This document shows, piece by piece, positions 1 to 8,442 of a DNA stretch of 64,000 nt. The translations under genes were made by a program, and so were the position numbers. Numbering within the stretch: the stretch's first letter is position 1; each line of letters starts with the position of its first letter. The notes beneath the pieces were generated by a model. It saw nothing but the letters and a program-made list of their open reading frames with translations, had not been told where the DNA came from and searched no databases. The DNA is from Leadbetterella byssophila_A (GTDB taxonomy: Bacteria; Bacteroidota; Bacteroidia; Cytophagales; Spirosomataceae): NCBI GenBank assembly GCA_040394735.1, contig JBEBRR010000006.1:25643-89642 (forward strand), written 5' to 3'.

Positions 1-82
1 TGAAAAAACGGGTTCCCTGGTATTCGGTTTGCAGGGAAGGTTCAACTCCCGCAAATTTTACAGGTACACCAGCAGGATATGA
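1..82 (+). CDS. 3' end of an unidentified protein, possibly an outer-membrane beta-barrel
   Basis: From base 2 the plus strand reads 26 codons to a TGA at 80-82. The peptide contains LVFGLQGRF, alternating hydrophobic and polar residues ending in an aromatic, as the last strand of an outer-membrane barrel often does, followed by a basic tail. The gene body lies off the window. The minus strand is also open over these bases without a start codon, so the assignment is weak. Confidence 0.3.
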   Translation, partial: EKTGSLVFGLQGRFNSRKFYRYTSRI

Positions 83-132
83 GGTATTTTTTCTAACTTA
101 GTATACATTTTTCACCTTTTAACTATTAAAAA

Positions 133-471
133 ATGAGTAAATTTGATGAGAACGTTGAGCTGTACAAAGCTCAGAACGCTGAATTAGGTCTGGGCCTGAG
201 CGAAGCACTTCTTACAGGGGTGGCAAAATCTCTGGGTCCTTCCATCTATAATGCGGATTCTTCGAAAGTATCAGGATCCGACCAGAAGGAAAAAGATACA
301 GTAAAGAATAACTTCCTGATCAAAAAACTGGGATTGAAAGACGGACCGGAACTGGATGCTGCCATCGAGGAGGTTATTATCAAAATGGGTACAGGCAACC
401 GGAGCAAGTACCGTGCAGTGGTTTACGCGCTGCTGGCTAAGAAATTCGGTAAGGAGAGCCAGTTTGTATAA
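133..471 (+). CDS. DUF2853 family protein
   Basis: This 112-residue soluble protein matches the small DUF2853 family: an N-terminal MSKFDENVELY segment, a middle helix with LLTGVAKSLGPSIYNAD, and a C-terminal helix with MGTGNRSKYRAVVYALLAKKFGK. There is no signal peptide or membrane segment. The family is widespread in Bacteroidota and has no established function, so none is proposed. The start is the first ATG after an AT-rich leader (ATTAAAAA). It stands alone and converges with the next gene, with a long perfect inverted repeat between them. Confidence 0.85.
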   Translation: MSKFDENVELYKAQNAELGLGLSEALLTGVAKSLGPSIYNADSSKVSGSDQKEKDTVKNNFLIKKLGLKDGPELDAAIEEVIIKMGTGNRSKYRAVVYALLAKKFGKESQFV

Positions 472-477
472 AATATA

Positions 478-549
478 TTTGCGATGGATGATTTACAATA
501 TACTGGCAGATGGTTTTATTCCGGTAAATCGTAAATCATCCATCGCAAA
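478..549. terminator. Long perfect inverted repeat between convergent genes, possible bidirectional terminator
   Basis: Bases 478-496 (TTTGCGATGGATGATTTAC) are perfectly complementary to 531-549, with a 34-base loop. The stem sits between the stops of the DUF2853 gene and the small lipoprotein gene that converges on it. It has no flanking T-run, so it may act as an mRNA 3'-end structure rather than a classical intrinsic terminator. Confidence 0.5.
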
Positions 550-552
550 TCA

Positions 553-885
553 TCAGGGTTTTTCTTTTGAGAATCCCAGAACCCGAATATTAATGCCGGG
601 AGCAGACAAAGTACCGGTACACACCGGAGCTGAAGCGAGTTCATAAGACAGGAAATAGAAGGTGCTGTCTTTCCGGAGAAACGAAGAGGGCAGATGGTCA
701 CTCTCCGGGTTGTTGATGACCACACAGTTTTCATATCCGTTCCATTTTTCTCCCAGGCTGCTACCCGTGATAACGGCTACCGGCATGCACCCCTCCTCCA
801 CAATGGTGGCTTCCAGGTATTTGGGTACGGAATCCGTACTGCAACTGATGCTGCCCAGAAGGAAGAAAAGAAAATATTTTTTCAT
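553..885 (-). CDS. Small predicted lipoprotein
   Basis: The protein starting at MKKYFLFFLLGSISCS has a typical lipoprotein signal: basic start, hydrophobic core and a cysteine in GSISCS. The mature part is about 95 residues and contains two further cysteines (EEGCMP and YENCVV) plus a late one (APVCTG). An upstream in-frame ATG at 915 would add ten residues in front of the signal peptide and is less likely. I do not recognise the family. It is transcribed towards DUF2853 and lies downstream of nothing obvious. Confidence 0.6.
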   Translation of the reverse strand: MKKYFLFFLLGSISCSTDSVPKYLEATIVEEGCMPVAVITGSSLGEKWNGYENCVVINNPESDHLPSSFLRKDSTFYFLSYELASAPVCTGTLSAPGINIRVLGFSKEKP

Positions 886-1029
886 ACAGGAAGTGAGTGA
901 TGCAGTTATTAGCAAATACGGCCTCTGACCAGGCAGGGCTTCTAAGCCCGGTTACCAACTATGCACGAACTGACATAAAACGATTTTTCTTCTTGCCGGT
1001 TCGGGCATAATCGGGAACCAGGTACAGTA

Positions 1030-2373
1030 TTACAAATCAGAAAAATCAAAATTGTCCAGGTATCCTGTATTGAAAATACCGGATTTGAAAACCTCATCAT
1101 CCATCATTTTCAGATGGAAAGGAATGGTAGTTTTTACCCCGTCAATAAAGAATTCCTGCAAAGCCCGCTTCATCCGCACGATCACTTCCTCCCGGCTGGG
1201 GGCAGAAACGATAAGCTTGGCGATCATGGAATCATAATTGGGGGGAATCACATAACCTGCGTATACATGAGAATCCACTCTTACGCCGTGTCCGCCGGGG
1301 AGATTGATCTGCTTGATCACACCCGGGCTGGGCCGGAAGCCGTTCCGGGGATCTTCCGCGTTGATCCGGCATTCCATGGCGTACTGGGCAGGGTAATAGT
1401 TGTTGCCTGAAACCTTTTCACCGGCAGCTACTTTGATCTGCTCTTTGATCAGGTCAAAGCCGGTCACTTCTTCAGTGATCGGATGCTCTACCTGGATACG
1501 GGTGTTCATCTCCATGAAATAGAACTTACCGTATTTGTCGACCAGGAATTCAATGGTTCCGGCACCTTCATAACGAATGGCCTTTGCGCCGGCTACTGCC
1601 GCCTGTCCCATTTGTTCCCGGAGTTCGGGAGAAACAATGGGGGAGGGAGTTTCTTCGATCAGCTTCTGGTGTCTTCTCTGGATGGAACAGTCACGTTCCG
1701 ACAGGTGGGAAACGTTCCCGTACTGGTCTCCTACAATCTGTATCTCGATATGACGCGGCTCTTCAATGAACTTTTCAAGGTAGAGACCGTCATTTCCGAA
1801 AGCAGCACCTGATTCTATCTTGGCATCGTCCCAGAGTTTCCCAAATTCAGAAGAGTTCCGGATGATTCGCATACCCCGGCCACCGCCACCGGCAGTGGCT
1901 TTGATGATTACGGGATAACCGATCTTTTCGGCAAGCTCTATCCCTTCTTCTACGGAAGAAAGCAGTCCTTCAGAACCCGGAATAACCGGTACACCGGCTT
2001 TTTTCATAGTGTCTTTGGCCGTTGCCTTATCTCCCATCTGGTTGATCTGGTCGGCAGAAGCACCGATAAATTTTATTTTGTAAGCTTCACATATCCTGGA
2101 GAATTCCGCATTTTCGGAAAGAAAGCCGTAACCCGGGTGGATGGCATCGGCATTGGTGATCTCTGCAGCTGAAATAATGCTCTGCATATTCAGATACGAC
2201 TGCTTGCTGGGCGGAGGTCCGATACACACCGCCTCATCGGCAAACCGTACGTGCAGGCTGTCTTTATCTGCAGTAGAATATACAGCCACAGTTTTGATGC
2301 CCATTTCTTTACAGGTACGGATAATCCGCAAGGCAATCTCCCCTCTGTTGGCTATAAGGATTTTTTTAAACAT
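1030..2373 (-). CDS. accC: Acetyl-CoA carboxylase, biotin carboxylase subunit
   Basis: Biotin carboxylase carries out the ATP-dependent carboxylation of biotin on AccB, the first half of acetyl-CoA carboxylase. At 447 residues it has the normal length. It begins MFKKILIANRGEIALRI and shows HPGYGFLSENAEF, the glycine-rich ATP-grasp loop GGGGRGMR, the ERDCSIQRRHQKLIEE segment and EMNTRIQVEH. It is the last gene of the minus-strand lipid operon, 27 bases after accB. No carboxyltransferase genes (accA, accD) are in the window. Confidence 0.97.
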   Translation of the reverse strand: MFKKILIANRGEIALRIIRTCKEMGIKTVAVYSTADKDSLHVRFADEAVCIGPPPSKQSYLNMQSIISAAEITNADAIHPGYGFLSENAEFSRICEAYKIKFIGASADQINQMGDKATAKDTMKKAGVPVIPGSEGLLSSVEEGIELAEKIGYPVIIKATAGGGGRGMRIIRNSSEFGKLWDDAKIESGAAFGNDGLYLEKFIEEPRHIEIQIVGDQYGNVSHLSERDCSIQRRHQKLIEETPSPIVSPELREQMGQAAVAGAKAIRYEGAGTIEFLVDKYGKFYFMEMNTRIQVEHPITEEVTGFDLIKEQIKVAAGEKVSGNNYYPAQYAMECRINAEDPRNGFRPSPGVIKQINLPGGHGVRVDSHVYAGYVIPPNYDSMIAKLIVSAPSREEVIVRMKRALQEFFIDGVKTTIPFHLKMMDDEVFKSGIFNTGYLDNFDFSDL

Positions 2374-2400
2374 AGATTCAGACTTTAAAGGAGGTGTATC

Positions 2401-2874
2401 TTAAGCAGGTTCAACTAAAAACAGGGGCTGATCATATTCTACCGGGGTAGCATCATCTACCAGGATTTTAACGATTTTGCCCGAAATTTCGGATTCGATC
2501 TCGTTGAACAGCTTCATGGCTTCCAGGATACAGATCACTTTTCCGCTGGTAATTTCATCTCCTACTTCTACGAAAGCCGGTTTATCCGGCCCCGCCGAAC
2601 GGTAGAATGTGCCGATCATGGGTGCTTTTATTTCCACCAGCTTACTGCCTGAAGATGCAGCAGGCGCTTCAGCCTTCACTTCCGGTGCTCTGGGAGCAAT
2701 TACCTGGGGAGCAGGCTCAGCATAAACCACCTGTGGCGGGGCAGCTACTACTTTAGGAGCTTCGGCACCGCCTCTTCTTACCTGAATTTTCAGATCGGAA
2801 GTCTCAATTTTTACTTCGCTAAGGTCGGTTTTGGAAATGAATTCTATCAGCTTTTGTATTTCTTTGGTATCCAT
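2401..2874 (-). CDS. accB: Biotin carboxyl carrier protein of acetyl-CoA carboxylase
   Basis: AccB is the biotin carrier that shuttles carboxyl groups between AccC and the carboxyltransferase. It is 157 residues: a short N-terminal helix region, an Ala/Pro-rich flexible linker at about 38-76, and a biotinyl domain. The EAMKL motif puts the biotinylated lysine at residue 121. It is followed by accC after 27 bases and preceded by efp after 65 bases, and belongs to the same transcription unit. Confidence 0.97.
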   Translation of the reverse strand: MDTKEIQKLIEFISKTDLSEVKIETSDLKIQVRRGGAEAPKVVAAPPQVVYAEPAPQVIAPRAPEVKAEAPAASSGSKLVEIKAPMIGTFYRSAGPDKPAFVEVGDEITSGKVICILEAMKLFNEIESEISGKIVKILVDDATPVEYDQPLFLVEPA

Positions 2875-2939
2875 AACGGCTTTTGTTTCGAATTTTTATT
2901 GTACAAATGTAATATTTTATTGTACCGATGCAAAGGTAA

Positions 2940-3509
2940 TTATTTCTCCTTCACTCTGGAGTCATACTCATAGGTAGTGGTATTTACCTTGATGAGCTCA
3001 TCATTGTCAATGAACAGGGGTACCTTGATGGTAGCGCCGGTCTCCACGGTGGCAGGTTTGCTGGCATTGGTAGCGGTATCGCCTTTGATACCGGGCTCGG
3101 TATAGGTTACCCTCAGTTCCACATATGCCGGCATTTCCACAGAAAGGGGAGTTTCAGTTTCTGCATGAATCAGGATGTCGATATTGGAACCTTCTTTCAT
3201 GAGATCAGCCTGGGGAACCATATGCTCTTCCAGCGAAATCTGCTCAAAGGTATCGTTATCCATAAAATTATATCCCAGCTCGTCTTTGTAAAGATACTGG
3301 AAAGTTCTTCTTTCGATCCGGGCAGTGGTTACTTTTTCACCGGCGGTAAAGGTATTTTCAAAAATCCGGCCCGTTTTTATATTCTTAAGCTTGGTCCGTA
3401 CAAATGCCCCGCCTTTTCCGGGTTTAACATGTTGAAACTCTACTATCGTAAAAAGGTCATTATTCCATTCCAGGGTTAACCCGTTTCTGAAATCTGCTGT
3501 TGTTGCCAT
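2940..3509 (-). CDS. efp: Translation elongation factor P
   Basis: EF-P rescues ribosomes stalled at polyproline stretches. At 189 residues the three-barrel family length is complete. The tip loop is KPGKGGAF, with a lysine at position 32 where the post-translational modification or the contact with the P-site tRNA occurs in this family. No EpmA/EpmB-type modification gene is seen in the window. The gene starts two bases after the stop of the outer-membrane protein gene, so the two are almost certainly translated from one mRNA, and accB follows. Confidence 0.97.
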   Translation of the reverse strand: MATTADFRNGLTLEWNNDLFTIVEFQHVKPGKGGAFVRTKLKNIKTGRIFENTFTAGEKVTTARIERRTFQYLYKDELGYNFMDNDTFEQISLEEHMVPQADLMKEGSNIDILIHAETETPLSVEMPAYVELRVTYTEPGIKGDTATNASKPATVETGATIKVPLFIDNDELIKVNTTTYEYDSRVKEK

Positions 3510-3511
3510 CT

Positions 3512-4147
3512 TTATTTTTCAATATTTAATCTTATTCCTACGCTGAAGGTATCGTCAGTCAAACGTGCATATCCCAGTTCTTTGGTCTCGTTTGCTTTGG
3601 TGAAGGTGGAGGTGATACGGTTGTAACCCGCTTTAACAGAAAAAGAATCACTGAAAGTATAGATCAGGTAAACGCCGCCTGTCAGGTTCTGTTTTTTGCC
3701 GAAAACACCGCTGAATCCCTGGGTTTTGAGGGTCTCCTTTTCGCCCAGGGGCGTGTAGGTGTCGTTATAGCTCTTTTTCCCGCTAAACGAAATTATTTCG
3801 TGAAAACCGCCTATTCCTATGCCCTTGAAATAGAATTCCAGGCCCGCCGGTAACGCAAAAGTAGTATACCAGGGCCTTTTATCAAAGGTCAGGGTACTTA
3901 AATTGGCCCCCTCTTTCACCGGGTAAATACCGGTGGTTTTGTTATTCAGGGCAAACCGGATACCCGTAGTAAACCGGAACGGAACCGGTGATTTTACCTG
4001 GATGGATTCTCCCCAGAAAAGGGAGTACTGGTTCGTATTCTTTGAAATCGAGGTTGACAGCTCAAGGTTATTGAATGTACGGATATTTTGAGCCTGAATC
4101 GTAAAATAGCCCAGTGTAAACAAAGTTGCTAATTTGAGTGTTTTCAT
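3512..4147 (-). CDS. Predicted secreted outer-membrane beta-barrel protein, unknown function
   Basis: The 211-residue product starts with a Sec signal peptide (MKTLKLATLFTLGYFTIQAQ, probable cut after the QAQ). The rest is rich in alternating polar/hydrophobic strands with many Gly, Tyr and Phe, and ends in FSVGIRLNIEK, a barrel-like closing strand. No family is recognised. It sits inside the fatty acid/EF-P operon, 9 bases after fabH and 2 bases before efp, which is an unusual place for an envelope protein. Its expression should follow the rest of the operon. Confidence 0.75.
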   Translation of the reverse strand: MKTLKLATLFTLGYFTIQAQNIRTFNNLELSTSISKNTNQYSLFWGESIQVKSPVPFRFTTGIRFALNNKTTGIYPVKEGANLSTLTFDKRPWYTTFALPAGLEFYFKGIGIGGFHEIISFSGKKSYNDTYTPLGEKETLKTQGFSGVFGKKQNLTGGVYLIYTFSDSFSVKAGYNRITSTFTKANETKELGYARLTDDTFSVGIRLNIEK

Positions 4148-4156
4148 ATTTGTGCA

Positions 4157-5143
4157 TTAAATCGCCCATTTAATATACATCGCCCCCCACGTGAAACCTC
4201 CGCCAAAAGCGGCTAAAACAAGATCGTCTCCTTTTTTCAGTTGGTCCATATAATCAAACAAACAAAGCGGAATGGTTCCGGCTGTTGTGTTTCCGTATTT
4301 CTGGATATTCAGCATTACCTTTTCTTCGCCGATACCCATCCGTTTGGCGGTGGCGTCGATGATCCTTTTGTTGGCCTGGTGCGGAACCAGCCAGTCTACA
4401 TCGTCTCCGGTGAGGTGGTTACGCTCCATAATGGCTGCAGCGGCATCTGCCATATTGGTTACTGCAAATTTAAACACCTGGGGACCTTCCTGTTTGATAT
4501 AATGCATTTTCTGATCTACTGTTTCATGCGAAGCAGGGTTAACGCTGCCTCCGCCTTTCATCATCAGGTACTCGCCTCCGCTTCCGTCAGAATGCAGCAG
4601 GAAGTCAATTATACCCAGGTTTTCCGTGCTGGGCTCCAGGAGAACGGCGCCGGCTCCGTCACCGAAAAGAACACAGGTGGTACGGTCCTCATAATCAATA
4701 ATCGACGACATTTTGTCAGCGCCGATCACGATCACTTTCTTATAACGCCCGGATTCAATAAATTGTGCACCTGTAGTCAAAGCGTAGATAAAGCCGGAGC
4801 ATGCGGCCAGCAGGTCAAAGCTGCAGATGTTGGGAATTCCCAGGCGGGAGCATACCAGGTTGGCTGTGGAAGGAAACAGGTAATCCGGGGTAACGGTAGC
4901 GCAGATCACGAGGTCGATCTCCTGGGGTGAAGTACCGGTCTTTTCAAGGAGGCCGCGAACAGCTTCGGTCGCCATTACGGAAGTACCCTGTGATTCGCCT
5001 TTAAGGATTCTTCGTTCTTTGATACCGGTACGGGTGGTGATCCACTCATCGTTGGTATCCACCATTTGCTCTAATTCGGCATTGGTGAGGATATAATCAG
5101 GCACGTAACCGTGTACTCCTGTTATTGCAGCTCTTAAACTCAT
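4157..5143 (-). CDS. fabH: Beta-ketoacyl-ACP synthase III
   Basis: FabH condenses acyl-CoA with malonyl-ACP to start fatty acid synthesis. The 328-residue chain has the complete catalytic triad: Cys115 in AACSGF, His255 in PHQANKR, and Asn285 in YGNTTAG. The N-terminal ITGVHGYVPD and TNDEWITTRTGI segments are typical. It follows plsX by 24 bases and precedes the outer-membrane protein gene by 9 bases. Bacteroidota FabH often primes with branched starters, but the sequence alone does not show this. Confidence 0.97.
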   Translation of the reverse strand: MSLRAAITGVHGYVPDYILTNAELEQMVDTNDEWITTRTGIKERRILKGESQGTSVMATEAVRGLLEKTGTSPQEIDLVICATVTPDYLFPSTANLVCSRLGIPNICSFDLLAACSGFIYALTTGAQFIESGRYKKVIVIGADKMSSIIDYEDRTTCVLFGDGAGAVLLEPSTENLGIIDFLLHSDGSGGEYLMMKGGGSVNPASHETVDQKMHYIKQEGPQVFKFAVTNMADAAAAIMERNHLTGDDVDWLVPHQANKRIIDATAKRMGIGEEKVMLNIQKYGNTTAGTIPLCLFDYMDQLKKGDDLVLAAFGGGFTWGAMYIKWAI

Positions 5144-5167
5144 CAGATGAACTAGCTTTTAAGGTTC

Positions 5168-6115
5168 TCAGGCAAACGCCTCTTTTATTTTTTCTACCAC
5201 GTGGGATTCGATCTGTCTCTGCGCCAGGCGGATCATATTTTTGACAGCAGTGGGGCTGGAGATACCGTGACCTACAATCACGTTTCCGTTAATCCCGATA
5301 ATGGGACTGCCGCCTACCACTTCATAGTTCATACGGTTAATAAGGTCGTCATTGATTCCTGCGGCTGCGGCATGTTCATACAGGGATTCCCCCATCTTGA
5401 AGATGATGTTCCCGGTAAAGCCGTCTGAAACGATCACATCCGCTTTGGCATCAAAAATGTCACGGCCTTCAATGTTGCCTACAAAATTGATCTTTTTGTT
5501 GTTTTTAAGCAACTGGTAAGTCGCCTGTGCCACGGTATTACCCTTTTCTTCTTCTTCTCCTATGTTCAGAAGTCCTACCTGGGGGCTTTCCAGGTTAAGG
5601 GTATATCTGGCATGAATGCTGCCCAGTTCAGCAAACTGGTTCAGTACTTCAGGCTTGCAGTCGGCATTGGCCCCGATATCCAGCATGATACCGTACCGCC
5701 CTCCCTTGAAGGGCAGGTAGCCTGCTATAGGCGGGCGTTGAATATTCCCTACCGTTTTCAGCGTGAACAGTGAGCCCACCATCATGGCACCGGTATTTCC
5801 GGCACTGCAAAATGCCGAAACCGTACCCTCTTTTAAAAGTTTAAACCCAACCCCTATAGAGGAATTGGGTTTCTGACCGAAAGCTCTTGTAGGGTGCTCT
5901 CCCATTTCTATTACCTCCGTGGCTTCTACCATTTCTATGGAACCGGCCCTGTAGGTCAGTGTACGGAGCACCTCTAACATTGCATCCTTTTTGCCGACTA
6001 AAACGATCTGATAGTTTTCGGGAAGTTCAGAAGTTGCCATTACTGCGCCTTCTACTACGGCCTTGGGGGCATAGTCCCCTCCCATTGCATCAACTGCAAT
6101 TTTTTTCATCGACAT
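5168..6115 (-). CDS. plsX: Phosphate acyltransferase PlsX
   Basis: PlsX makes acyl-phosphate from acyl-ACP for PlsY, linking fatty acid and phospholipid synthesis. The MKKIAVDAMGGDYAP start, EMGEHPTRAF, SAGNTGAMM and DIGANADCKPE motifs are diagnostic and the 315-residue length is normal. Translation could begin at the MSM ATG or two codons later at MKKIAVD; the second fits the family better. It lies between rpmF (22 bases upstream) and fabH. Confidence 0.96.
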   Translation of the reverse strand: MSMKKIAVDAMGGDYAPKAVVEGAVMATSELPENYQIVLVGKKDAMLEVLRTLTYRAGSIEMVEATEVIEMGEHPTRAFGQKPNSSIGVGFKLLKEGTVSAFCSAGNTGAMMVGSLFTLKTVGNIQRPPIAGYLPFKGGRYGIMLDIGANADCKPEVLNQFAELGSIHARYTLNLESPQVGLLNIGEEEEKGNTVAQATYQLLKNNKKINFVGNIEGRDIFDAKADVIVSDGFTGNIIFKMGESLYEHAAAAGINDDLINRMNYEVVGGSPIIGINGNVIVGHGISSPTAVKNMIRLAQRQIESHVVEKIKEAFA

Positions 6116-6137
6116 TTTTTTAGGTTATGCTAAAATC

Positions 6138-6323
6138 TTATTGATAGTTTTCTACTACCAACCTGCCTCTGTAGTACAGGTTTCCTTCACTTACGTGAGC
6201 GGTATGACGACGGTGTACTTCACCGGTAGTAGCGTCAACCGACAGTTGCTTCAAAGTAAGTGTATCATGCGTTCTACGCTTGTCTCTTCTCGTTTTCGAT
6301 ATCTTACGCTTAGGATGTGCCAT
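6138..6323 (-). CDS. rpmF: 50S ribosomal protein L32, zinc-free form
   Basis: This 61-residue basic protein begins MAHPKRKISKTRRDKRRTHD, as L32 does, and ends with LYYRGRLVVEN. The two CxxC pairs found in the zinc-binding version are absent; the protein has no cysteine, so it is a C-minus form. The gene lies 12 bases after DUF177 and before plsX, the arrangement seen across many bacteria where ribosome and lipid genes are co-expressed. Confidence 0.95.
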   Translation of the reverse strand: MAHPKRKISKTRRDKRRTHDTLTLKQLSVDATTGEVHRRHTAHVSEGNLYYRGRLVVENYQ

Positions 6324-6335
6324 TGCCTTCTGATA

Positions 6336-6866
6336 TTAGTTTTTGTTCTTCAAATTTATTAATGCTGCCCACCGTGGGTCTTGTATTTCTTCTTTCTCTT
6401 CCCTGAAGTCCGGATCCTCGTACACTATTTTTCCTTCTTCGGGAATATCTTCCGCCCGGAATCTCGGATGGAGCTTTTTCATAGGTACCTGCAGCAGGAT
6501 ATAATCAAACAAAAGGTCCGCTATATTGATTTTATGGGTTCCGAAAGGAATAACTTCCATGTCATCACTTACTTCTGCCGCAGTACTTCCGAACTTAAAA
6601 ATGTGCATTTCATCGGAATGGAACTCCTCCTCAAAAATATCCAGGCTGCGGTCGCACTGCAGCCTGAGCTGAGAAGTAATATCCAGGATCAGCCGGATAA
6701 GGGTAGCATTTTTCTCCAAAAGTACTTTCACCTTAAAACGGCCTCCTTCTATTATATCCTGTTCAAATTCCTGAAAGAAAGCATCGTCTCCTTCAAATTC
6801 ATATTCATGATTCTTGTCTTCCAGACCATGAATGAGGATATCATATTTGGACAACTCCCTTTTCAC
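6336..6866 (-). CDS. DUF177 / YceD family protein
   Basis: The gene directly upstream of rpmF is DUF177 (YceD) in most bacteria, and this 176-residue acidic protein fits. It has an N-terminal strand/helix region (KYDILIHGLEDKNHEYEF), a RLQCDRSLD segment in the middle and an acidic C-terminal part with EGKIVYEDPDFREEKEE. YceD is linked to 23S rRNA levels in E. coli and plants. It is the first gene of the minus-strand lipid operon, preceded by a TAAATTTG promoter element. Confidence 0.85.
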   Translation of the reverse strand: MKRELSKYDILIHGLEDKNHEYEFEGDDAFFQEFEQDIIEGGRFKVKVLLEKNATLIRLILDITSQLRLQCDRSLDIFEEEFHSDEMHIFKFGSTAAEVSDDMEVIPFGTHKINIADLLFDYILLQVPMKKLHPRFRAEDIPEEGKIVYEDPDFREEKEEIQDPRWAALINLKNKN

Positions 6867-6885
6867 ACATTTTACAGAAAGGATG

Positions 6886-6893
6886 CAAATTTA
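6886..6893 (-). promoter_or_regulatory. Bacteroidota -7 element of the DUF177-rpmF-plsX-fabH-efp-accBC operon
   Basis: On the minus strand the sequence TAAATTTG matches TAnnTTTG exactly. It is 20 bases upstream of the DUF177 start. No good TTTG -33 element was seen at the expected distance, so only the -7 box is claimed. Confidence 0.5.
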
Positions 6894-6983
6894 CTTTCTT
6901 TTTTTTATATGAAAAAGTTTTAACCCGATAAAATACGTTAAAGAGCCCTGAAAGCTATCTTTTTGAGTATCAGGACCCGTTTC

Positions 6984-7032
6984 ACCGGCCCCATTCAGGG
7001 GTTCCGGTCGGAAAAGGGTACCCGATTTTTTT
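6984..7032 (+). promoter_or_regulatory. Hairpin and T-run in the coaX upstream region
   Basis: ACCGGCCCC (6984-6992) pairs with GGGG-TT-CCGGT (6998-7008) across a five-base loop, with a two-base bulge. A palindromic GGGTACCC and a run of seven T follow at 7016-7029. This resembles an intrinsic terminator read towards coaX, about 70 bases before its start. It could be a leader structure or simply insulation of the divergent promoters. Confidence 0.3.
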
Positions 7033-7099
7033 GTTTTATGGCAATACTTAGGAATTTCTCTTTTATATTGGCGGCGTATTGGCAAGACAGTAATCTCAT

Positions 7100-7852
7100 A
7101 TGGTAGTTTTTGACGTTGGAAATACGGATACGGTAGTAGGTTTTTTCAGGGGCAGTGAACTTTATAAAAAGTTCAGGATAAGGTCTTTGAAAAGTGAGAA
7201 TTCTGTTTTTTTTGAATACAGAATATTGAATTTCATGCTGGAGAACAGCATCGATAAAAATGGACTGAAGACGGCTGTGATCAGCAGTGTGGTGCCTATA
7301 CTGACTCCTTTTTTTGCTAATTTTTGTGAAAAGTTCCTGAGCCTGGCGCCTGTAGTGGTGGAGCCGGCCAAAAGCCCCTTGCTGAAGATCAGGATCGATG
7401 TGCCGGAGGAGCTGGGGGCAGACCTGTTTCTGAATGCCCTTGCAGCACACAGGGGGTACGGCGGTAACTGCGTGGTAGTGGATTTCGGAACCGCGCTTAC
7501 CTTTACAGTAGTGACGGAAGGAGGGGAGATCGAGGGGGTAAGCATAGTGCCCGGGCTGAATACGGCTATGAAGGCGCTTTTCTCCGAAACTTCTCTTTTG
7601 CCGGAAGTGATGCTGGAGCGACCGGGGGCAGTGATCGGTAAGAATACCATTCATTCCATACAGGCCGGGATTTATTACGGGTATGAAAGCCTGATCAGAG
7701 GTATGCTTGGCCGCATAACGGAAGAGCTCGGGGTTCCGGTGAAAGTGATCGCCACCGGCGGGCTCTCTTCCGTCATCACCGAACTGAAAGAAATCTTCGA
7801 TGATACGGATCCCGACCTTACGCTCAGGGGAATGTATTATTACGGGCAGTAA
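7100..7852 (+). CDS. coaX: Type III pantothenate kinase
   Basis: CoaX phosphorylates pantothenate, the first step of coenzyme A synthesis. The 250-residue sequence has the ASKHA-fold phosphate-1 motif VVFDVGNTDTVVGFF at the N-terminus, the VVDFGTALTFT motif in the middle, the GVSIVPGLNTAMKALF stretch and the ATGG motif near the C-terminus. It is divergent from the lipid operon and converges with nadD, with only two bases between the stops. Confidence 0.96.
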   Translation: MVVFDVGNTDTVVGFFRGSELYKKFRIRSLKSENSVFFEYRILNFMLENSIDKNGLKTAVISSVVPILTPFFANFCEKFLSLAPVVVEPAKSPLLKIRIDVPEELGADLFLNALAAHRGYGGNCVVVDFGTALTFTVVTEGGEIEGVSIVPGLNTAMKALFSETSLLPEVMLERPGAVIGKNTIHSIQAGIYYGYESLIRGMLGRITEELGVPVKVIATGGLSSVITELKEIFDDTDPDLTLRGMYYYGQ

Positions 7853-7854
7853 TC

Positions 7855-8427
7855 TTACTGATAAAACTTCTTCAGCCGGATCAGCGCTTCCACCGGCTCG
7901 GTGACCAGGTATCTGATTTCCCGGTGCTCCTGTATTCTTTTACGGATATAGGTGGCGGAGATATCAAGCAGGGGAGCCTGGATGAACTTTACACGCGGGT
8001 GATCAGAAAAGTCGTGAGGTGGGGTATTAGGACGCGGATATACATAGATGGGGAAGAACTCCAGGATTTTTTCATAATTCTTCCAGTTTTTGAATTGCAC
8101 CAGGTTATCCTCTCCCATGATCAGCACAAACTCGTGATCGGGGTATTTGTCCGATAAAACAGTAAGCGTATCAATGGTATAGCTGGGTTTGGGCAGGCTG
8201 AACTCCACATCACTGGCCTGCAGGCGGTAGTTTTCCGCAATGGCCCGCTCCACCAAAGTGAGACGGTCAAACTCATGCAACAGCGAATTGTTCTTTTTGA
8301 ATGGATTCTGGGGGGATACTACAAACCATACCCGGTCAATGTCGGTGTCGGTGGCCATAGTATCGGCAATGATCAGGTGACCGATGTGGATAGGGTTGAA
8401 GGATCCGAAGAAGAGACCGATTTTCAT
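7855..8427 (-). CDS. nadD: Nicotinate-nucleotide adenylyltransferase
   Basis: NadD adenylates nicotinate mononucleotide in NAD synthesis. The nucleotidyltransferase motif GSFNPIHIGH is at the N-terminus and ISATYIRKRI near the C-terminus is the ISSTxIR-type motif. The 190-residue length is normal. It lies downstream of gmk on the same strand, separated by 85 AT-rich bases with an imperfect inverted repeat. Confidence 0.96.
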   Translation of the reverse strand: MKIGLFFGSFNPIHIGHLIIADTMATDTDIDRVWFVVSPQNPFKKNNSLLHEFDRLTLVERAIAENYRLQASDVEFSLPKPSYTIDTLTVLSDKYPDHEFVLIMGEDNLVQFKNWKNYEKILEFFPIYVYPRPNTPPHDFSDHPRVKFIQAPLLDISATYIRKRIQEHREIRYLVTEPVEALIRLKKFYQ

Positions 8428-8442
8428 TCAGTTAAAAGTTAA

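Noticed and set aside
4241..4930. A 229-codon open frame opposite fabH
   Set aside because: Antisense of a well-defined gene, with no motif of its own.
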